A stretch of DNA of 64,000 nt from CAVPXC01 sp963709505 (lineage in GTDB: Bacteria; Chloroflexota; Anaerolineae; JAAEKA01). Every line of letters begins with the position of its first letter. The first letter of the stretch is position 1. Of this stretch, positions 8,438-18,251 are shown piece by piece. Location: contig CAVPXC010000003.1 in the NCBI GenBank assembly GCA_963709505.1, positions 62,001 through 126,000 on the forward strand, in the 5' to 3' direction. The position numbers and the translations under genes are program-made. Below the pieces are notes generated by a model. The model saw only the letters and a list, made by a program, of their open reading frames with translations. It did not search any database and was not told the DNA's origin.

Positions 8438-9885
8438 TTGAAGATCACTACGGAGCATTTGCCGAATTGCCAGGTCGCGCTCGTCATCGAGCCTGACTCC
8501 CAACAGATTGAAGATGCGCTGCGCAAAGCGGCGACCAAGGTGGCTCAGAAGTATACGATTCCCGGTTTTCGGAAGGGAAAGGCGCCTTACTCTGCCGTGA
8601 TTCGGGCCTATGGCAAAGAACAACTTTACGATCAGGTAGTCGAAGACTTGGGCGACAAGCTGTACAAGCAGGCGCTCGATGAGTTCGGGCTACAGCCGAT
8701 CGCACCCGGCGTACTGGAAGACGTGACGTATGACCCGCTCACGCTTCGTTTGCTGTTGCCGATGCCGCCGGAAGTCGATCTGGGCGACTATCGCTCGGTG
8801 CGAGTCGAACGGCCCACGGTCGAGGTGACCGACGAAGAGGTCGAAACCCAGCTGAAGACGATGCAGAGTGGCTATGCCGAATGGACGCCGATCGACGAAG
8901 GCGCGGCCGTAGGCGATCTGTTGACTATGAAGCTGGCCGGCAAGGCAGAGGATGATGAGATTCTCGACGAGGACGCTTTCGAGTTGGTACTCGAGGAGCA
9001 GAGCGAGGACTTTCCACCTGGTTTCGACGCCGAGTTTATCGGTAAGGAGGCCGGCGATAGCCTTGCCTTCGAACTGACCTACCCTGATGATTGGTCTTCC
9101 GAGCGCGCGGGTAAGATTGCCCACTTCGAGGGCGAGATCCTGAGCGTCAAGCGCGAGGTGGTGCCCCCGTTGGACGACGACTTTGCGCCGCTGGTGGGCG
9201 ATTACGATACCCTCGACGCGCTCAAGGAGAATATCCGCACGGGAATCGTCGATCAGCGAATGGCTGCAACGTCGAACGATTATGCCAATACGGTGTTGCA
9301 GCAGGTGATCGAGGGCGCAGTCCGGCTCGACTATCCGGCCGTGCTGGTCGACGATGTGCTGGAGCGCATGATGGAAGAGATCGATCGTGATCTGCGACGC
9401 TCGGGCATTCCCTTGCAGGAATTCCTGCGGATGACCGGTCAGACAGAGCAAACGTATCGGGAGCGGATGCGCGGCACGGCCGAAATGCGCCTGAAGGGCG
9501 ACCTGGTGCTGGACAAGTTGGTCGAAGTCGAGCAACTCCAGGCCACCGACGAGGAGATCGCCGCGCAGCGCCACGAATTGCTGGAAGACGCTGGCGAAGA
9601 CAACGAGAGCTTCCGCCAGATGATCGAATCTGAAGCAGGCCGGCACGCCCTGGCTCACGACGTCGAGCGGCGCAAGTCCGTCGAACGGCTGCTCGCGATT
9701 GCCGAGGGTAAAGCGCCGGAGCTGGCGCTGCAGAGGATGCTGAGGTAGAGGCGTCGTCGTCGCCTGTGGTTGAGGCCTCGGAAACGCTTGAAGCCGAAGT
9801 CGTGGCGGAAGTCGAGACCGAGCTCGTGGCTGCGGTTGAAGCCGAGGCCGAGCCCGTGGTTGTGATTGAAGCCGAGGCGAGCTAA
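8438..9885 (+). CDS. tig: Trigger factor, frameshift before the acidic tail
   Basis: Ribosome-associated chaperone and peptidyl-prolyl isomerase that meets nascent chains. The start is TTG with GGAGAG 12-17 bases upstream. The ribosome-docking loop reads PGFRKGKAP, the defining motif near residue 45. The PPIase-like domain and helical C-terminal arms follow (EFLRMTGQTEQTYRERM). The reading frame closes at 9748, but in the next frame an uninterrupted Ala/Glu/Val-rich acidic tail of about 50 residues runs to TAA at 9883-9885, so an indel near 9700-9725 probably split the gene. Downstream are clpP and clpX, the classic tig-clpPX order. Confidence 0.92.
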
Positions 9886-9982
9886 CCTCGGTTACCAAAT
9901 CTGATGGATCGTTTGTACCCCGACCATCTTCGGGGAGTTACAATAGATTGATATTGGCTTGCTAATATCGGAGGAATACAAC

Positions 9983-10624
9983 GTGTTGGAAACCTTGCCC
10001 CAGGCGCTCGTTCCGATGGTCATCGAGACCACGGCTCGCGGTGAGCGCGCATATGACATCTATTCGCTGCTGCTCAGGGAACGCATCATCTTCTTGGGCA
10101 CCCCTATCAACGATCAGATCGCCAATCTGATCGTGGCTCAGTTGCTCTACCTCAGTCGCGAGGATCCGGAGCGCGACATCCACATGTACATCAACTCCCC
10201 TGGCGGTTCGGTGTACGCTGGCCTGGCGATCTACGACACCATGCAGATGATCGAGGCGCCGGTCAGCACCACCGCAGTTGGCGTTACGGCCAGCATGGGC
10301 ACCGTGCTCCTGGCGGCTGGCCACACCGGCAAGCGCTTCGCTTTGCCCCATGCCACCGTGCATATGCACCCGGCTGGCGGCGGCGCACAGGGCTACACAC
10401 CGGACGTGCGCATCCAGTTCAAGGAGCTTGAGCGCGTCCAAACTCAGCTCTTCCACATCCTGGCCAAGCACACCGGGCAAACGTCCCAGCAAATCGAAGA
10501 GGATTTCGATCGTGACCGCTGGATGACCGCTCTGGAAGCTAAGGATTATGGACTGGTCGACGATGTCATGGGCGATACCAGTGACGTCATCAAATCGCTT
10601 GAGGACTCCAAGTTCCAGCGCTAA
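9983..10624 (+). CDS. clpP: ATP-dependent Clp protease proteolytic subunit
   Basis: Serine peptidase that forms the tetradecameric chamber fed by ClpX. The start is GTG with GGAGG eight bases upstream (an upstream in-frame TTG has none). Catalytic serine in GVTASMGT, histidine in HMHPAGGGAQG (the common form is IHQPLGG), aspartate in the helix after YTPD. The HMHPAGGG variant keeps the catalytic histidine by ungapped alignment with E. coli ClpP. 213 residues, with little or no propeptide. Between tig and clpX on the same strand. Confidence 0.95.
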   Translation: MLETLPQALVPMVIETTARGERAYDIYSLLLRERIIFLGTPINDQIANLIVAQLLYLSREDPERDIHMYINSPGGSVYAGLAIYDTMQMIEAPVSTTAVGVTASMGTVLLAAGHTGKRFALPHATVHMHPAGGGAQGYTPDVRIQFKELERVQTQLFHILAKHTGQTSQQIEEDFDRDRWMTALEAKDYGLVDDVMGDTSDVIKSLEDSKFQR

Positions 10625-10628
10625 TCAA

Positions 10629-10665
10629 GAAGCCCGGTTTTCGCCCTCAGCAAGACCGGGTTTCT
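10629..10665 (+). terminator. Possible weak terminator between clpP and clpX
   Basis: AGCCCGGT and ACCGGGTTT form a stem around a 16-base loop just after the clpP stop. The T-run is short, so it may attenuate rather than end transcription before clpX. Confidence 0.4.
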
Positions 10666-10679
10666 GAGTCCCTGCCTCT

Positions 10680-11971
<1,292 letters not shown>

Positions 11972-11979
11972 GCAGGCTG

Positions 11980-12068
11980 CAAGTGTCATGTGTCAAGTGT
12001 CATGTGTCAGGTTGCGGGCGCACAGCCCTTTGACACATGACACATGACACTTGACACTCGATACTCGA
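11980..12068. repeat. Wordy hairpin repeat, GTGTCAAGTGTCATGT class
   Basis: The left arm AAGTGTCATGTGTCAAGTG (continuing to 12009) and the right arm TGACACATGACACATGACAC (12031-12050 and on) are complementary around a GC-rich loop. It follows the clpX stop and may serve as a transcript end. Confidence 0.85.
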
Positions 12069-12085
12069 CACCCTCGCCAATCGTC

Positions 12086-13074
12086 ATGATCACCATCAAC
12101 GAACTCCAGTGTCAGGCCGTGGCTGAGCGACTGCGCCGGCAGAACATCCGGCCAGACGAGTTTCTATTTGTCCCCACTTCGATAGACGAGATGCTTCGCC
12201 AGGCCAACTACTGGATCTTCGTCATCGCCATCTGCCAACACACCAAGAGCCTGCAGGGCGCGTTGACGGAATCTGGTGCCGCGGGTGGGACTATCTGGTG
12301 CGGGCCACTCGCCGGGTCGCGGAAGAGGTGGGCTCGGCCGAGGCCATGGCCACTCTGGACGCTACTCGTCTGCGCGCCATTCTCTCGGACAACTTCGACC
12401 CGGACTCGTCCTCCGTGGACCGGATCGAGGAGCGCCTGGCTCAGCTTCACGGGGTGGCCGGCGCTCTGCTGGCAGACTACGAAGGGCAGGCCATGAACGT
12501 CTACTGCCACGCCGGCGGGCACTTGCGCGGCGCCGGCGGTATCTTTGAACGCCTGGGCAAGATTCCGCATTTCGCCGATCCGCTGGAGAAGAAGGCGCAG
12601 CTTTTGGCGGCCCAACTTGACGCCGAGGGAGTTTGGCCGCTGGAGGACCCGGAGAACCTTAAGGTGTGCATGGACTACCACGCCATGCGCGTGGCGCTGC
12701 GCACCGGCATCGTCGAGGTGACCGATCCGGGCCTGCTGATCGCCCTCAAGCAGAAGGCACGCGTTTCGGATGAGATCAACCACCAGGTGCGCCGGGTCGT
12801 GTCCAACGCCTGTGACAGGATCGTCGCCCTGAGCGGTGTGAGCGTCTTCGAGTTCGACAAGTGGATCTGGCACCTGGGCCGCAGCTGCTGTTTCTACGAC
12901 CACGAGCCGATCTGCGGGCCGCGTACCTGTCACAAGATGGACATTTGCACCTACATCAAGGCTGTAGACTATGCCTGCCCCGGTAAATGCTCATTGGACG
13001 GCGCATGCAAAGGCAGCCGCGACGACTTTTACAAGGCGTTTTGGGAGACCAATGTCTACACTGAGTTTTATTAG
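12086..13074 (+). CDS. Uncharacterised protein with cysteine-rich C-terminus, frameshifted
   Basis: The N-terminal frame (MITINELQCQAVAERL..., WIFVIAICQHTKSLQG) joins the second frame near 12260, giving a clean continuation SLQG-RVDGIWCRGWDYL. The joined protein is about 329 residues. The middle is helical (LIALKQKARVSDEINHQVRR, CDRIVALSGVSVFEFDKWIW). The last 60 residues hold nine cysteines, including SCCFYDHEPICGPRTCHKMD and CPGKC with CSLDGAC, suggesting an iron-sulfur or zinc site. The layout, helical core then Cys cluster, faintly recalls HhH DNA glycosylases with a C-terminal [4Fe-4S] loop, but I do not see a catalytic Lys/Asp motif I could defend. Function unknown. Confidence 0.6.
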
Positions 13075-13099
13075 GTCAGGCTACAAGAACCGTTGAATT

Positions 13100-13450
13100 A
13101 TGGATGGATCGGCAAAGCAAGCATTCATCCGAAAAAAGGCCCTCGAGAGCCGATTGGATGCCGAAGGAACAAGAATCCTGTGGTCCCGTCACGCTGTTGC
13201 GGAGCTAGTGAATGAAGGCTGGATTCGTGCTGAGGTCGAACAATGCCTGGAAGCGGCGGAACTAGTCGAGGACTACCGCACCTTGCATCGACCCTTGCCG
13301 GACTGCCTGGTGTTAGGTCGCTTGATACAGGATGAACCCTGTCATGCTGTCGTGGCGATTGACGAAGAAAACGATCGGTTGCTCATAGTTACCGTTTATC
13401 GGCCGTCGCAGGAGGAATGGGAAGATGACTGGAGTAGACGAAAAGAGTAG
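13100..13450 (+). CDS. DUF4258 protein, putative toxin of a TA-like pair
   Basis: 116 residues. WSRHAVAELVNEGW, the helix EVEQCLEAAELVEDY, then the strands LPDCLVLG and PCHAVVAIDEENDRLLIVTVYRP match DUF4258, a compact RelE/BrnT-like fold. The stop overlaps the next gene by 26 bases, which encodes a YgiT-type zinc finger. DUF4258 plus YgiT-type protein is a recurrent pair thought to be toxin and antitoxin. A toxic activity is inferred from this pairing, not seen. Confidence 0.75.
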   Translation: MDGSAKQAFIRKKALESRLDAEGTRILWSRHAVAELVNEGWIRAEVEQCLEAAELVEDYRTLHRPLPDCLVLGRLIQDEPCHAVVAIDEENDRLLIVTVYRPSQEEWEDDWSRRKE

Positions 13451-13724
13451 ACGCTGTCCAAGATGCGGGGGTATGCTTTTAGAGGGAAAGGCGACCGTAC
13501 CGTTCGTGTTGCGAGATACTGTTGCGGTTGTACGAGATGTTCCGGCTGAGATTTGTCGCAGCTGTCATGAACCCTACATGACGGGCAAGGTAACCGATAG
13601 AGTTACTATGCTTCTCAGACAACTGCGTGCAATCCACTCAGACGTCGCTATCTTGACCTACGAGATCGTGCCGGAGCCGGTTGCTGTTTTGGCTGAAGAC
13701 CGCGCTGAGTATCATCTGGATTGA
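13425..13724 (+). CDS. YgiT-type zinc-finger protein, putative antitoxin
   Basis: 99 residues. CPRCGG near the N-terminus and CRSCHEPYMT about 40 residues later form the YgiT/MqsA N-terminal zinc finger, followed by a short helix (VTMLLRQLRAI). The C-terminal HTH of full MqsA is absent. The overlap with the DUF4258 gene indicates translational coupling. Confidence 0.75.
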   Translation: MTGVDEKSRRCPRCGGMLLEGKATVPFVLRDTVAVVRDVPAEICRSCHEPYMTGKVTDRVTMLLRQLRAIHSDVAILTYEIVPEPVAVLAEDRAEYHLD

Positions 13725-13757
13725 GCTTCAGTTCGTTGGTCGCACTGAGCCTTGCTG

Positions 13758-14120
13758 ATGAAAACGCTCCAACTACGGGCTAATTTCTGGGCCGAAGTTA
13801 ACGATCAGGTCGTGCTGAGCGACTGGCGCATCCGCCTGTTGGAGGCTGTCGACGCGGCGGGTTCGATCAGCGGCGCGGCCCATCACCTCGACATCTCCTA
13901 CAAGCTGGCCTGGGAGCGTATCCACAAGATGGAAGAGCGCCTGGGCCAGAAGCTGGTCGACGCCCAAGTCGGCGGCGTCGGCGGCGGTGGCGCCTCGTTG
14001 ACACCGCTCGCCCGCGACTACATCAAACGCTGGCATACCTTCAGCACTGGGCTGATAGACGTGGTGCGAGACCACTTCCAGCTCGCCTTCGATTCTGAAC
14101 CTCCGCAGCGCGATGAATAG
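13758..14120 (+). CDS. ModE-type winged-helix regulator (N-terminal domain only)
   Basis: 120 residues. The sequence LLEAVDAAGSISGAAHHLDI followed by SYKLAWERIHKMEERLGQKL is the LysR-like winged helix of ModE, including the SYKxAW recognition-helix signature. The molybdate-binding MOP domain is missing, as in single-domain ModE relatives. A role in controlling molybdate or molybdenum cofactor genes is plausible because moeA, moaC and moaDE lie 9-11 kb downstream. ATG is chosen over an upstream TTG. Confidence 0.8.
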   Translation: MKTLQLRANFWAEVNDQVVLSDWRIRLLEAVDAAGSISGAAHHLDISYKLAWERIHKMEERLGQKLVDAQVGGVGGGGASLTPLARDYIKRWHTFSTGLIDVVRDHFQLAFDSEPPQRDE

Positions 14121-14262
14121 TGCTGATTGAGTTGACCCCGCTGGAACACTCTTTTTGATGCTCGCCATCCAATCCGTACCTTCACCTTCCAGTCCGCGCC
14201 TCTGCGAGTCCGCGGTTCTTCCGTTTCCCCTCATCCCTCCCGCGTGGTAAAATGCCTTTCTT
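14121..14262. promoter_or_regulatory. Intergenic region: dispersed repeat copy and near-leaderless promoter
   Basis: A copy (minus orientation, 14191-14219) of the CGCGGACT repeat that also flanks the methyltransferase gene at 39 kb. Downstream, TGGTAAAAT at 14245-14253 is an extended -10 element ending nine bases before the GTG of the next gene, so its transcript would have almost no leader. Confidence 0.55.
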
Positions 14263-15819
14263 GTGAGACCTGTTATTCGATATGCCCTGATCGCTCTGGT
14301 TGTCTGCGGCCTATTGTTGGTAGTTGTCGCCAGCAGCCAGCGTTCGAGCCACTCAACCCAATCCGTACTGCTTACACAGGCAACTGCCACAGCGTCGCCT
14401 AGAGCCACCCCGACGGCTACGACGACTGATACGCCTGCGCGCTCGACCGCTACCCCCCGCCCACCCACGGCCACACCCTCACCCACCGTCCCAGTTGCGC
14501 GAACTCCCGGCCCGACTGTCGCGCCTGATCTGGCCCTGGAGTTCTCCGTGGTCAAGCCCAACCAATATCTCGGTTATATCGCCGAGCGCTACGGCGTTTC
14601 GGTTGAGGATCTTGCGGTCTACAGCGGCATCAAGAACCCCGACGCAGTGCCTATCGGCCAGGGGCTGATCATTCCACACCGCACCGACAGGCGGACGCCA
14701 GACACGGTGTTGATTCCCGACAGCGAGCTGGTGTATGGCCTGGCGTACACCGACTTTGACCTGGCGAAATTCGTCGACGAGCAGGGCGGTTACTTATCGC
14801 AGCTCAGCATGCTCGGCCTGGACGGCAGCCTCTGGAGTGGCGCCGACGTCGTCGAGCGCGTGGCGGCGCGCTACAGCGTTGGCCCCCGGATTTTTCTGGC
14901 GTTGATGGAGGCACAGAGCGGCTGGGTGACTAATCCTGATCCCCAGGGCATTGCGCGTGAGTATCCGCTCGGCCATACCAACGGCGCGCCCGGCCTCCTG
15001 CCGCAGCTCGAGTGGATGGCCAACGAGCTCAACCACGGTTTCTACGGCTGGCAGGACCGCGGCGAAACGGCCATTCGCTTTGAAGATGGTGTGATCGCGC
15101 GCGGTGCGCCCGGTCTGAACCCCGGCACCATCGCCGTCCAGCGCGCCTTGGCCGGCGATACGGTCTATTCGAAGCTCGAGCAAGAGACGCAGGACTTTGT
15201 TGCGGCCTACCGGCGGCTGTTTGGCGATCCGATTGCCTTGGACGCCGGGCCGGTCTTGCCGGCCGGCTTGACGCAGCCCGAACTGCATCTGCCGTGGAGT
15301 CCTGGCGAGTGGTGGCACCTGACCGGCGGCCCACACGGCGCCTGGGTAAGCGGCAGCGGCTGGGCCGCGCTCGATTTCGTGCCGGAGACCGCGCAGATCG
15401 GCACGTGTACGCCTGCGCCCTCGTGGGCCGTGGCCGCCGCGCCGGGTGTGGTCGCTCGCGCCAACACCGGCGAAATCCTGCTGGACCTGGACGGCGACGG
15501 CGATATCCGTACCGGCTGGGTGTTGCAGTACCTGCACATCGCCGATCGTGTCGAGGAGGGGGCTGTGCTCGAGGCTGGCGATCCGGTAGGACGGCCTTCG
15601 TGCGAAGGCGGCGCGGCCGAGACGACCCATCTGCACTTCTCGCGGCGCTACAACGGCCTCTGGGTCGACGCCGGCGGGCCGGCGCCGATGGTCCTGGATG
15701 GCTGGCAGGCCTACGGCAGCTTCGAATACGAGGGCGGGATGACCCAACCCGGCAAGCCGGCGCGGGAGGCCAGCCACTCCCGTGATCGGGTGGTCAATGG
15801 GCTTTTGCGGGAAGATTAG
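14263..15819 (+). CDS. Membrane-anchored LysM / M23-family metallopeptidase
   Basis: 518 residues. One membrane segment (LIALVVCGLLLVVVASS) is followed by a long Thr/Pro/Ala-rich linker, a LysM-like module (VKPNQYLGYIAERYGVSVED with GQGLIIP), a helical middle domain and a C-terminal M23 LytM-like domain. Zinc and catalytic residues are visible: His in GGPHGAW, Asp in WAALDFV, His in YLHIADR and His in THLHFSR. A TCTP loop and CEGG give a possible disulfide. It should act on peptidoglycan outside the membrane. GTG is chosen because an extended -10 lies nine bases upstream and no Shine-Dalgarno is present. Confidence 0.85.
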   Translation: MRPVIRYALIALVVCGLLLVVVASSQRSSHSTQSVLLTQATATASPRATPTATTTDTPARSTATPRPPTATPSPTVPVARTPGPTVAPDLALEFSVVKPNQYLGYIAERYGVSVEDLAVYSGIKNPDAVPIGQGLIIPHRTDRRTPDTVLIPDSELVYGLAYTDFDLAKFVDEQGGYLSQLSMLGLDGSLWSGADVVERVAARYSVGPRIFLALMEAQSGWVTNPDPQGIAREYPLGHTNGAPGLLPQLEWMANELNHGFYGWQDRGETAIRFEDGVIARGAPGLNPGTIAVQRALAGDTVYSKLEQETQDFVAAYRRLFGDPIALDAGPVLPAGLTQPELHLPWSPGEWWHLTGGPHGAWVSGSGWAALDFVPETAQIGTCTPAPSWAVAAAPGVVARANTGEILLDLDGDGDIRTGWVLQYLHIADRVEEGAVLEAGDPVGRPSCEGGAAETTHLHFSRRYNGLWVDAGGPAPMVLDGWQAYGSFEYEGGMTQPGKPAREASHSRDRVVNGLLRED

Positions 15820-15885
15820 ACCCGATTATGGGTTCTCTGCACAAGTACCGGTCGAGGTGAGGGAGTAAGGAATGGGGAAACGAAA

Positions 15886-16281
15886 TCAACCCTGGGGGAC
15901 TGCTTTGATGTCAGTTCGAGAGAAATCATCACCTTTGAACAGCAAGGGCGCTTCCTTCGACTTAGCCAATGCATAGGCGAAACAATCTCCGAAGTTAAGA
16001 CCGGCCGGATGACGGCCCTTACCATAGGTACGAAAGGCTGTGCGTGCAATCGACACCTGATCCACCGTCACCGGTTCAATTTGGATTTCAGCGGTCTCGA
16101 TAAGCTCGTCCAGTTTCTGACCGCCTGAAAGGCCGTAGCGGGATTCGATGACGATGGCTGACTCCAGTAGCGAAGCCGCGGACATGAATCGTGAGTCCGC
16201 TGCTGCAATTGCCCCAGCCAGTTGTGTGGCATCCGGTTCGTTGGACAAGATCGCGATAATCGCCGATGTGTCGATGACCAT
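15886..16281 (-). CDS. vapC: PIN-domain toxin, VapC family
   Basis: 131 residues. The PIN-fold acidic residues are present: MVIDTSA at the N-terminus, LLESAIV, NFGDCFAYALA and LFKGDDF. VapC toxins are Mg-dependent ribonucleases, usually acting on tRNA or rRNA. The start codon overlaps the vapB stop by one base (TAATG), the normal coupling. Confidence 0.9.
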   Translation of the reverse strand: MVIDTSAIIAILSNEPDATQLAGAIAAADSRFMSAASLLESAIVIESRYGLSGGQKLDELIETAEIQIEPVTVDQVSIARTAFRTYGKGRHPAGLNFGDCFAYALAKSKEAPLLFKGDDFSRTDIKAVPQG

Positions 16282-16538
16282 TAGCTTGGCACACCCCGAT
16301 CGTTGTAGCCAAGAATCTCATCAGATGGGCGGCTATCCAGTACTGGAAGTGCTGCACATTCCCGCCCGATGCGCAACAAGCTCTCCTTCAAAGACCGGGC
16401 GCGGTTGCGCTTCGTCTGTTCTCGAGCCAGGCGTTCGCGCAATGCAACGATAGCAGCCTGTACCGCGGTCTCACCGGTGTAAGTGCTCAGTTCACACGCC
16501 AGCTCGTCGACTTCCGGATAGTCCTTCAATAGTGCCAT
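16281..16538 (-). CDS. vapB: VapB-type antitoxin
   Basis: 85 residues. The segment YTGETAVQAAIVALRERLARE is the ribbon-helix-helix-like N-terminal part of the Rv0623-type VapB family. The C-terminal region (LPVLDSRPSDEILGYNDRG) is the flexible part that wraps the toxin; the phrase DEILGYN is characteristic. A GAGG Shine-Dalgarno precedes the ATG. Confidence 0.88.
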   Translation of the reverse strand: MALLKDYPEVDELACELSTYTGETAVQAAIVALRERLAREQTKRNRARSLKESLLRIGRECAALPVLDSRPSDEILGYNDRGVPS

Positions 16539-16656
16539 GTTCTACCTCGCTTTACCCATTCAAGCTATCATTTCCTTCTATGCTTGTATGCTTGATTTTA
16601 CTCCGAAACTCCGACTGGTCAAGGCTAAGGTTCGTAAGTTCAAGTGCAAGCAGTGT

Positions 16657-17481
16657 TCAGATTCGATCAGCTTCATGGGGGTTCGATGATGCCAGTTGTT
16701 CACGTACTTGGCATAACACCGTCTGCTGTCCGCTCGTCAGGTGCAGCTGGCCGTCTGTTAAGTCGCCCAGATCGTTTTCCAGGAAGTCGATCAGTGCCTC
16801 CAGGGCCTCGCGCAGCGAGGTCAGGTCAGCTTGGGGCAGCGTCGCGCCAAGCCGTGCCTGCAACGCACCGTCGGCAGTGGCTTCGAAGCGCTGAGGGGAT
16901 CGGCCGCCGCCATGGGTGCGGGTGAAGATCTGCATCAGCAGGTCGCGCATGCGGTGCAGGATCTCGATCGACAGCCACACATTTCCGCGCTGCAAATAGA
17001 CGTGGGCGACGGCCGCGTAGCGCACGCAGGCATCCAGCAACTCGCCGACCGGGGGCTCCGTTGCGACACGGTTTGCCTCGCCGGCCGCTGCGATGGTCGC
17101 GTGATGCAGGCTGCCCGCCAGCACTCGCATGCTGCTGACGATGTTGGGACTGGTTTGTGCCAGGGAGTGATAGCGCACCGAGAGCTGCATCAGCGAGTCA
17201 AGCACCACATCGCCTGCATCGGCGCCGTCAGGCACGATCAGCGCCGCCTGTTCCCCCAGCGCCGAAAATGCTCCGCAAAGCTGGCGTAGCTCATCGACCA
17301 CGTCGATGCGCGCGTCATCGGCGATGACCACGTCCATGTCGGTGTCCGACAGAGCATCCCAGTTGCCGCGGCCTAGTGATCCAAATACGACGATGGCCAG
17401 GATGCGGGGGTCTTGATCGTAGTAGGCGACGATTGTTCGCAGGAGGGCTTGGTGTTGTGGGGTGCCGGGATAGGTCATCAT
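16657..17481 (-). CDS. Nucleotidyltransferase-domain protein next to an AbiEi-like gene
   Basis: About 275 residues. The N-terminus has the polymerase-beta-type nucleotidyltransferase signature GSLGRGNWDALSDTDMD (GSxGRG then DxD). The rest is helical and resembles aminoglycoside adenylyltransferase-like C-terminal domains (IFTRTHGGGRSPQRFE). A GTG at 17502 is an alternative start. It lies 64 bases downstream of the AbiEi-like gene on the same strand, the position normally held by the AbiEii toxin, but it lacks the AbiEii hallmarks. It could be a divergent toxin of this pair or an unrelated resistance-type enzyme. Confidence 0.75.
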   Translation of the reverse strand: MMTYPGTPQHQALLRTIVAYYDQDPRILAIVVFGSLGRGNWDALSDTDMDVVIADDARIDVVDELRQLCGAFSALGEQAALIVPDGADAGDVVLDSLMQLSVRYHSLAQTSPNIVSSMRVLAGSLHHATIAAAGEANRVATEPPVGELLDACVRYAAVAHVYLQRGNVWLSIEILHRMRDLLMQIFTRTHGGGRSPQRFEATADGALQARLGATLPQADLTSLREALEALIDFLENDLGDLTDGQLHLTSGQQTVLCQVREQLASSNPHEADRI

Positions 17482-17545
17482 TTGTCTGGATTTGCCGTCC
17501 ACGGACTAAGGTGAATGGATGCTGCCAGGTTTGAGGGTTGGATGG

Positions 17546-18154
17546 TCATTGGATCAACACCTCGACATAGGGGTGAATTACACGCTGCACGCGGTCAACC
17601 TCGGCGTACGCATTCAGCTCTGGCAGAGAAAGTCGACGCTGCCGCCACGCATCGGTCAGGGCTTCCAGCGCCACGTCTAGTCCGATCTTGTTGCGATACT
17701 TGAAACAGTCGGCGATCGTCTTGGCGACCGAGTAGACCTGTACTTCCTGCCCCTCGATGCTGTGGCGCTCGATACCGGACGTGAAAGCCAGACCTGAGAA
17801 ATACACGACCCGCAGGGGTGGATAATCGAGCCGTGGACGCCCCATCCCTCGCTCAACAGCCAGCCACACGTCCATGGGAGCCTGCGTGCCGATCCGGTGG
17901 AATTGCAGGGCGGAGAGCAGACACACCACGGCCGATGGCGCGACCGCGGTGGCTACCGCAAGAGTGTGGTGTTCGGTCGTGTCCTTGCCGGCCAGACGAT
18001 AGCGGCCGCGGGCAACACGCTCCAGCACGCCTTCGGCGACCAGGCGCGACAGCCACTCCGAATGGATACTGGCGGATTCGACCTCACTCGCCCTGAAGAT
18101 ACCTCGCACACGGGCGAAGTCGAGCAGGCGTTGGCGATATTGGGATGTTGTCAT
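17546..18154 (-). CDS. AbiEi-type antitoxin / winged-helix regulator
   Basis: 202 residues. An N-terminal winged helix (RLLDFARVRGIFRASEV, RLVAEGVLERVARGRYRL) precedes a domain containing TTEHHTLAVATAVAPSAVVC and SALQFHRIGTQAP, typical of type IV AbiEi antitoxins (DUF4095-like N-terminal plus AbiEi_4). ATG at 18154 is preferred over a GTG at 18172 because the -10 element ends seven bases upstream and the GTG lies inside the promoter spacer. AbiEi proteins repress their own operon by binding inverted repeats; a suitable one overlaps the promoter. Confidence 0.85.
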   Translation of the reverse strand: MTTSQYRQRLLDFARVRGIFRASEVESASIHSEWLSRLVAEGVLERVARGRYRLAGKDTTEHHTLAVATAVAPSAVVCLLSALQFHRIGTQAPMDVWLAVERGMGRPRLDYPPLRVVYFSGLAFTSGIERHSIEGQEVQVYSVAKTIADCFKYRNKIGLDVALEALTDAWRQRRLSLPELNAYAEVDRVQRVIHPYVEVLIQ

Positions 18155-18161
18155 GTGGGTA

Positions 18162-18189
18162 ATTATAGACACTTATGTATAAATGTCAA
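18162..18189 (-). promoter_or_regulatory. Consensus promoter with embedded operator for the AbiEi-like gene
   Basis: On the minus strand, TTGACA (18184-18189) and TATAAT (18162-18167) are separated by 16 bases. The spacer is a 20-bp near-palindrome at 18168-18187 (GACA-TTAT half, 16 of 20 positions symmetrical). The predicted transcript starts at or next to the ATG, so the message is leaderless. A repressor bound to the palindrome would block both promoter elements. Confidence 0.75.
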
Positions 18190-18251
18190 TAATATCCCAC
18201 AAGTGCAAGTTCACCCGGCTGTCAGTGACAACGGGACTCTGTTGACGTGCT

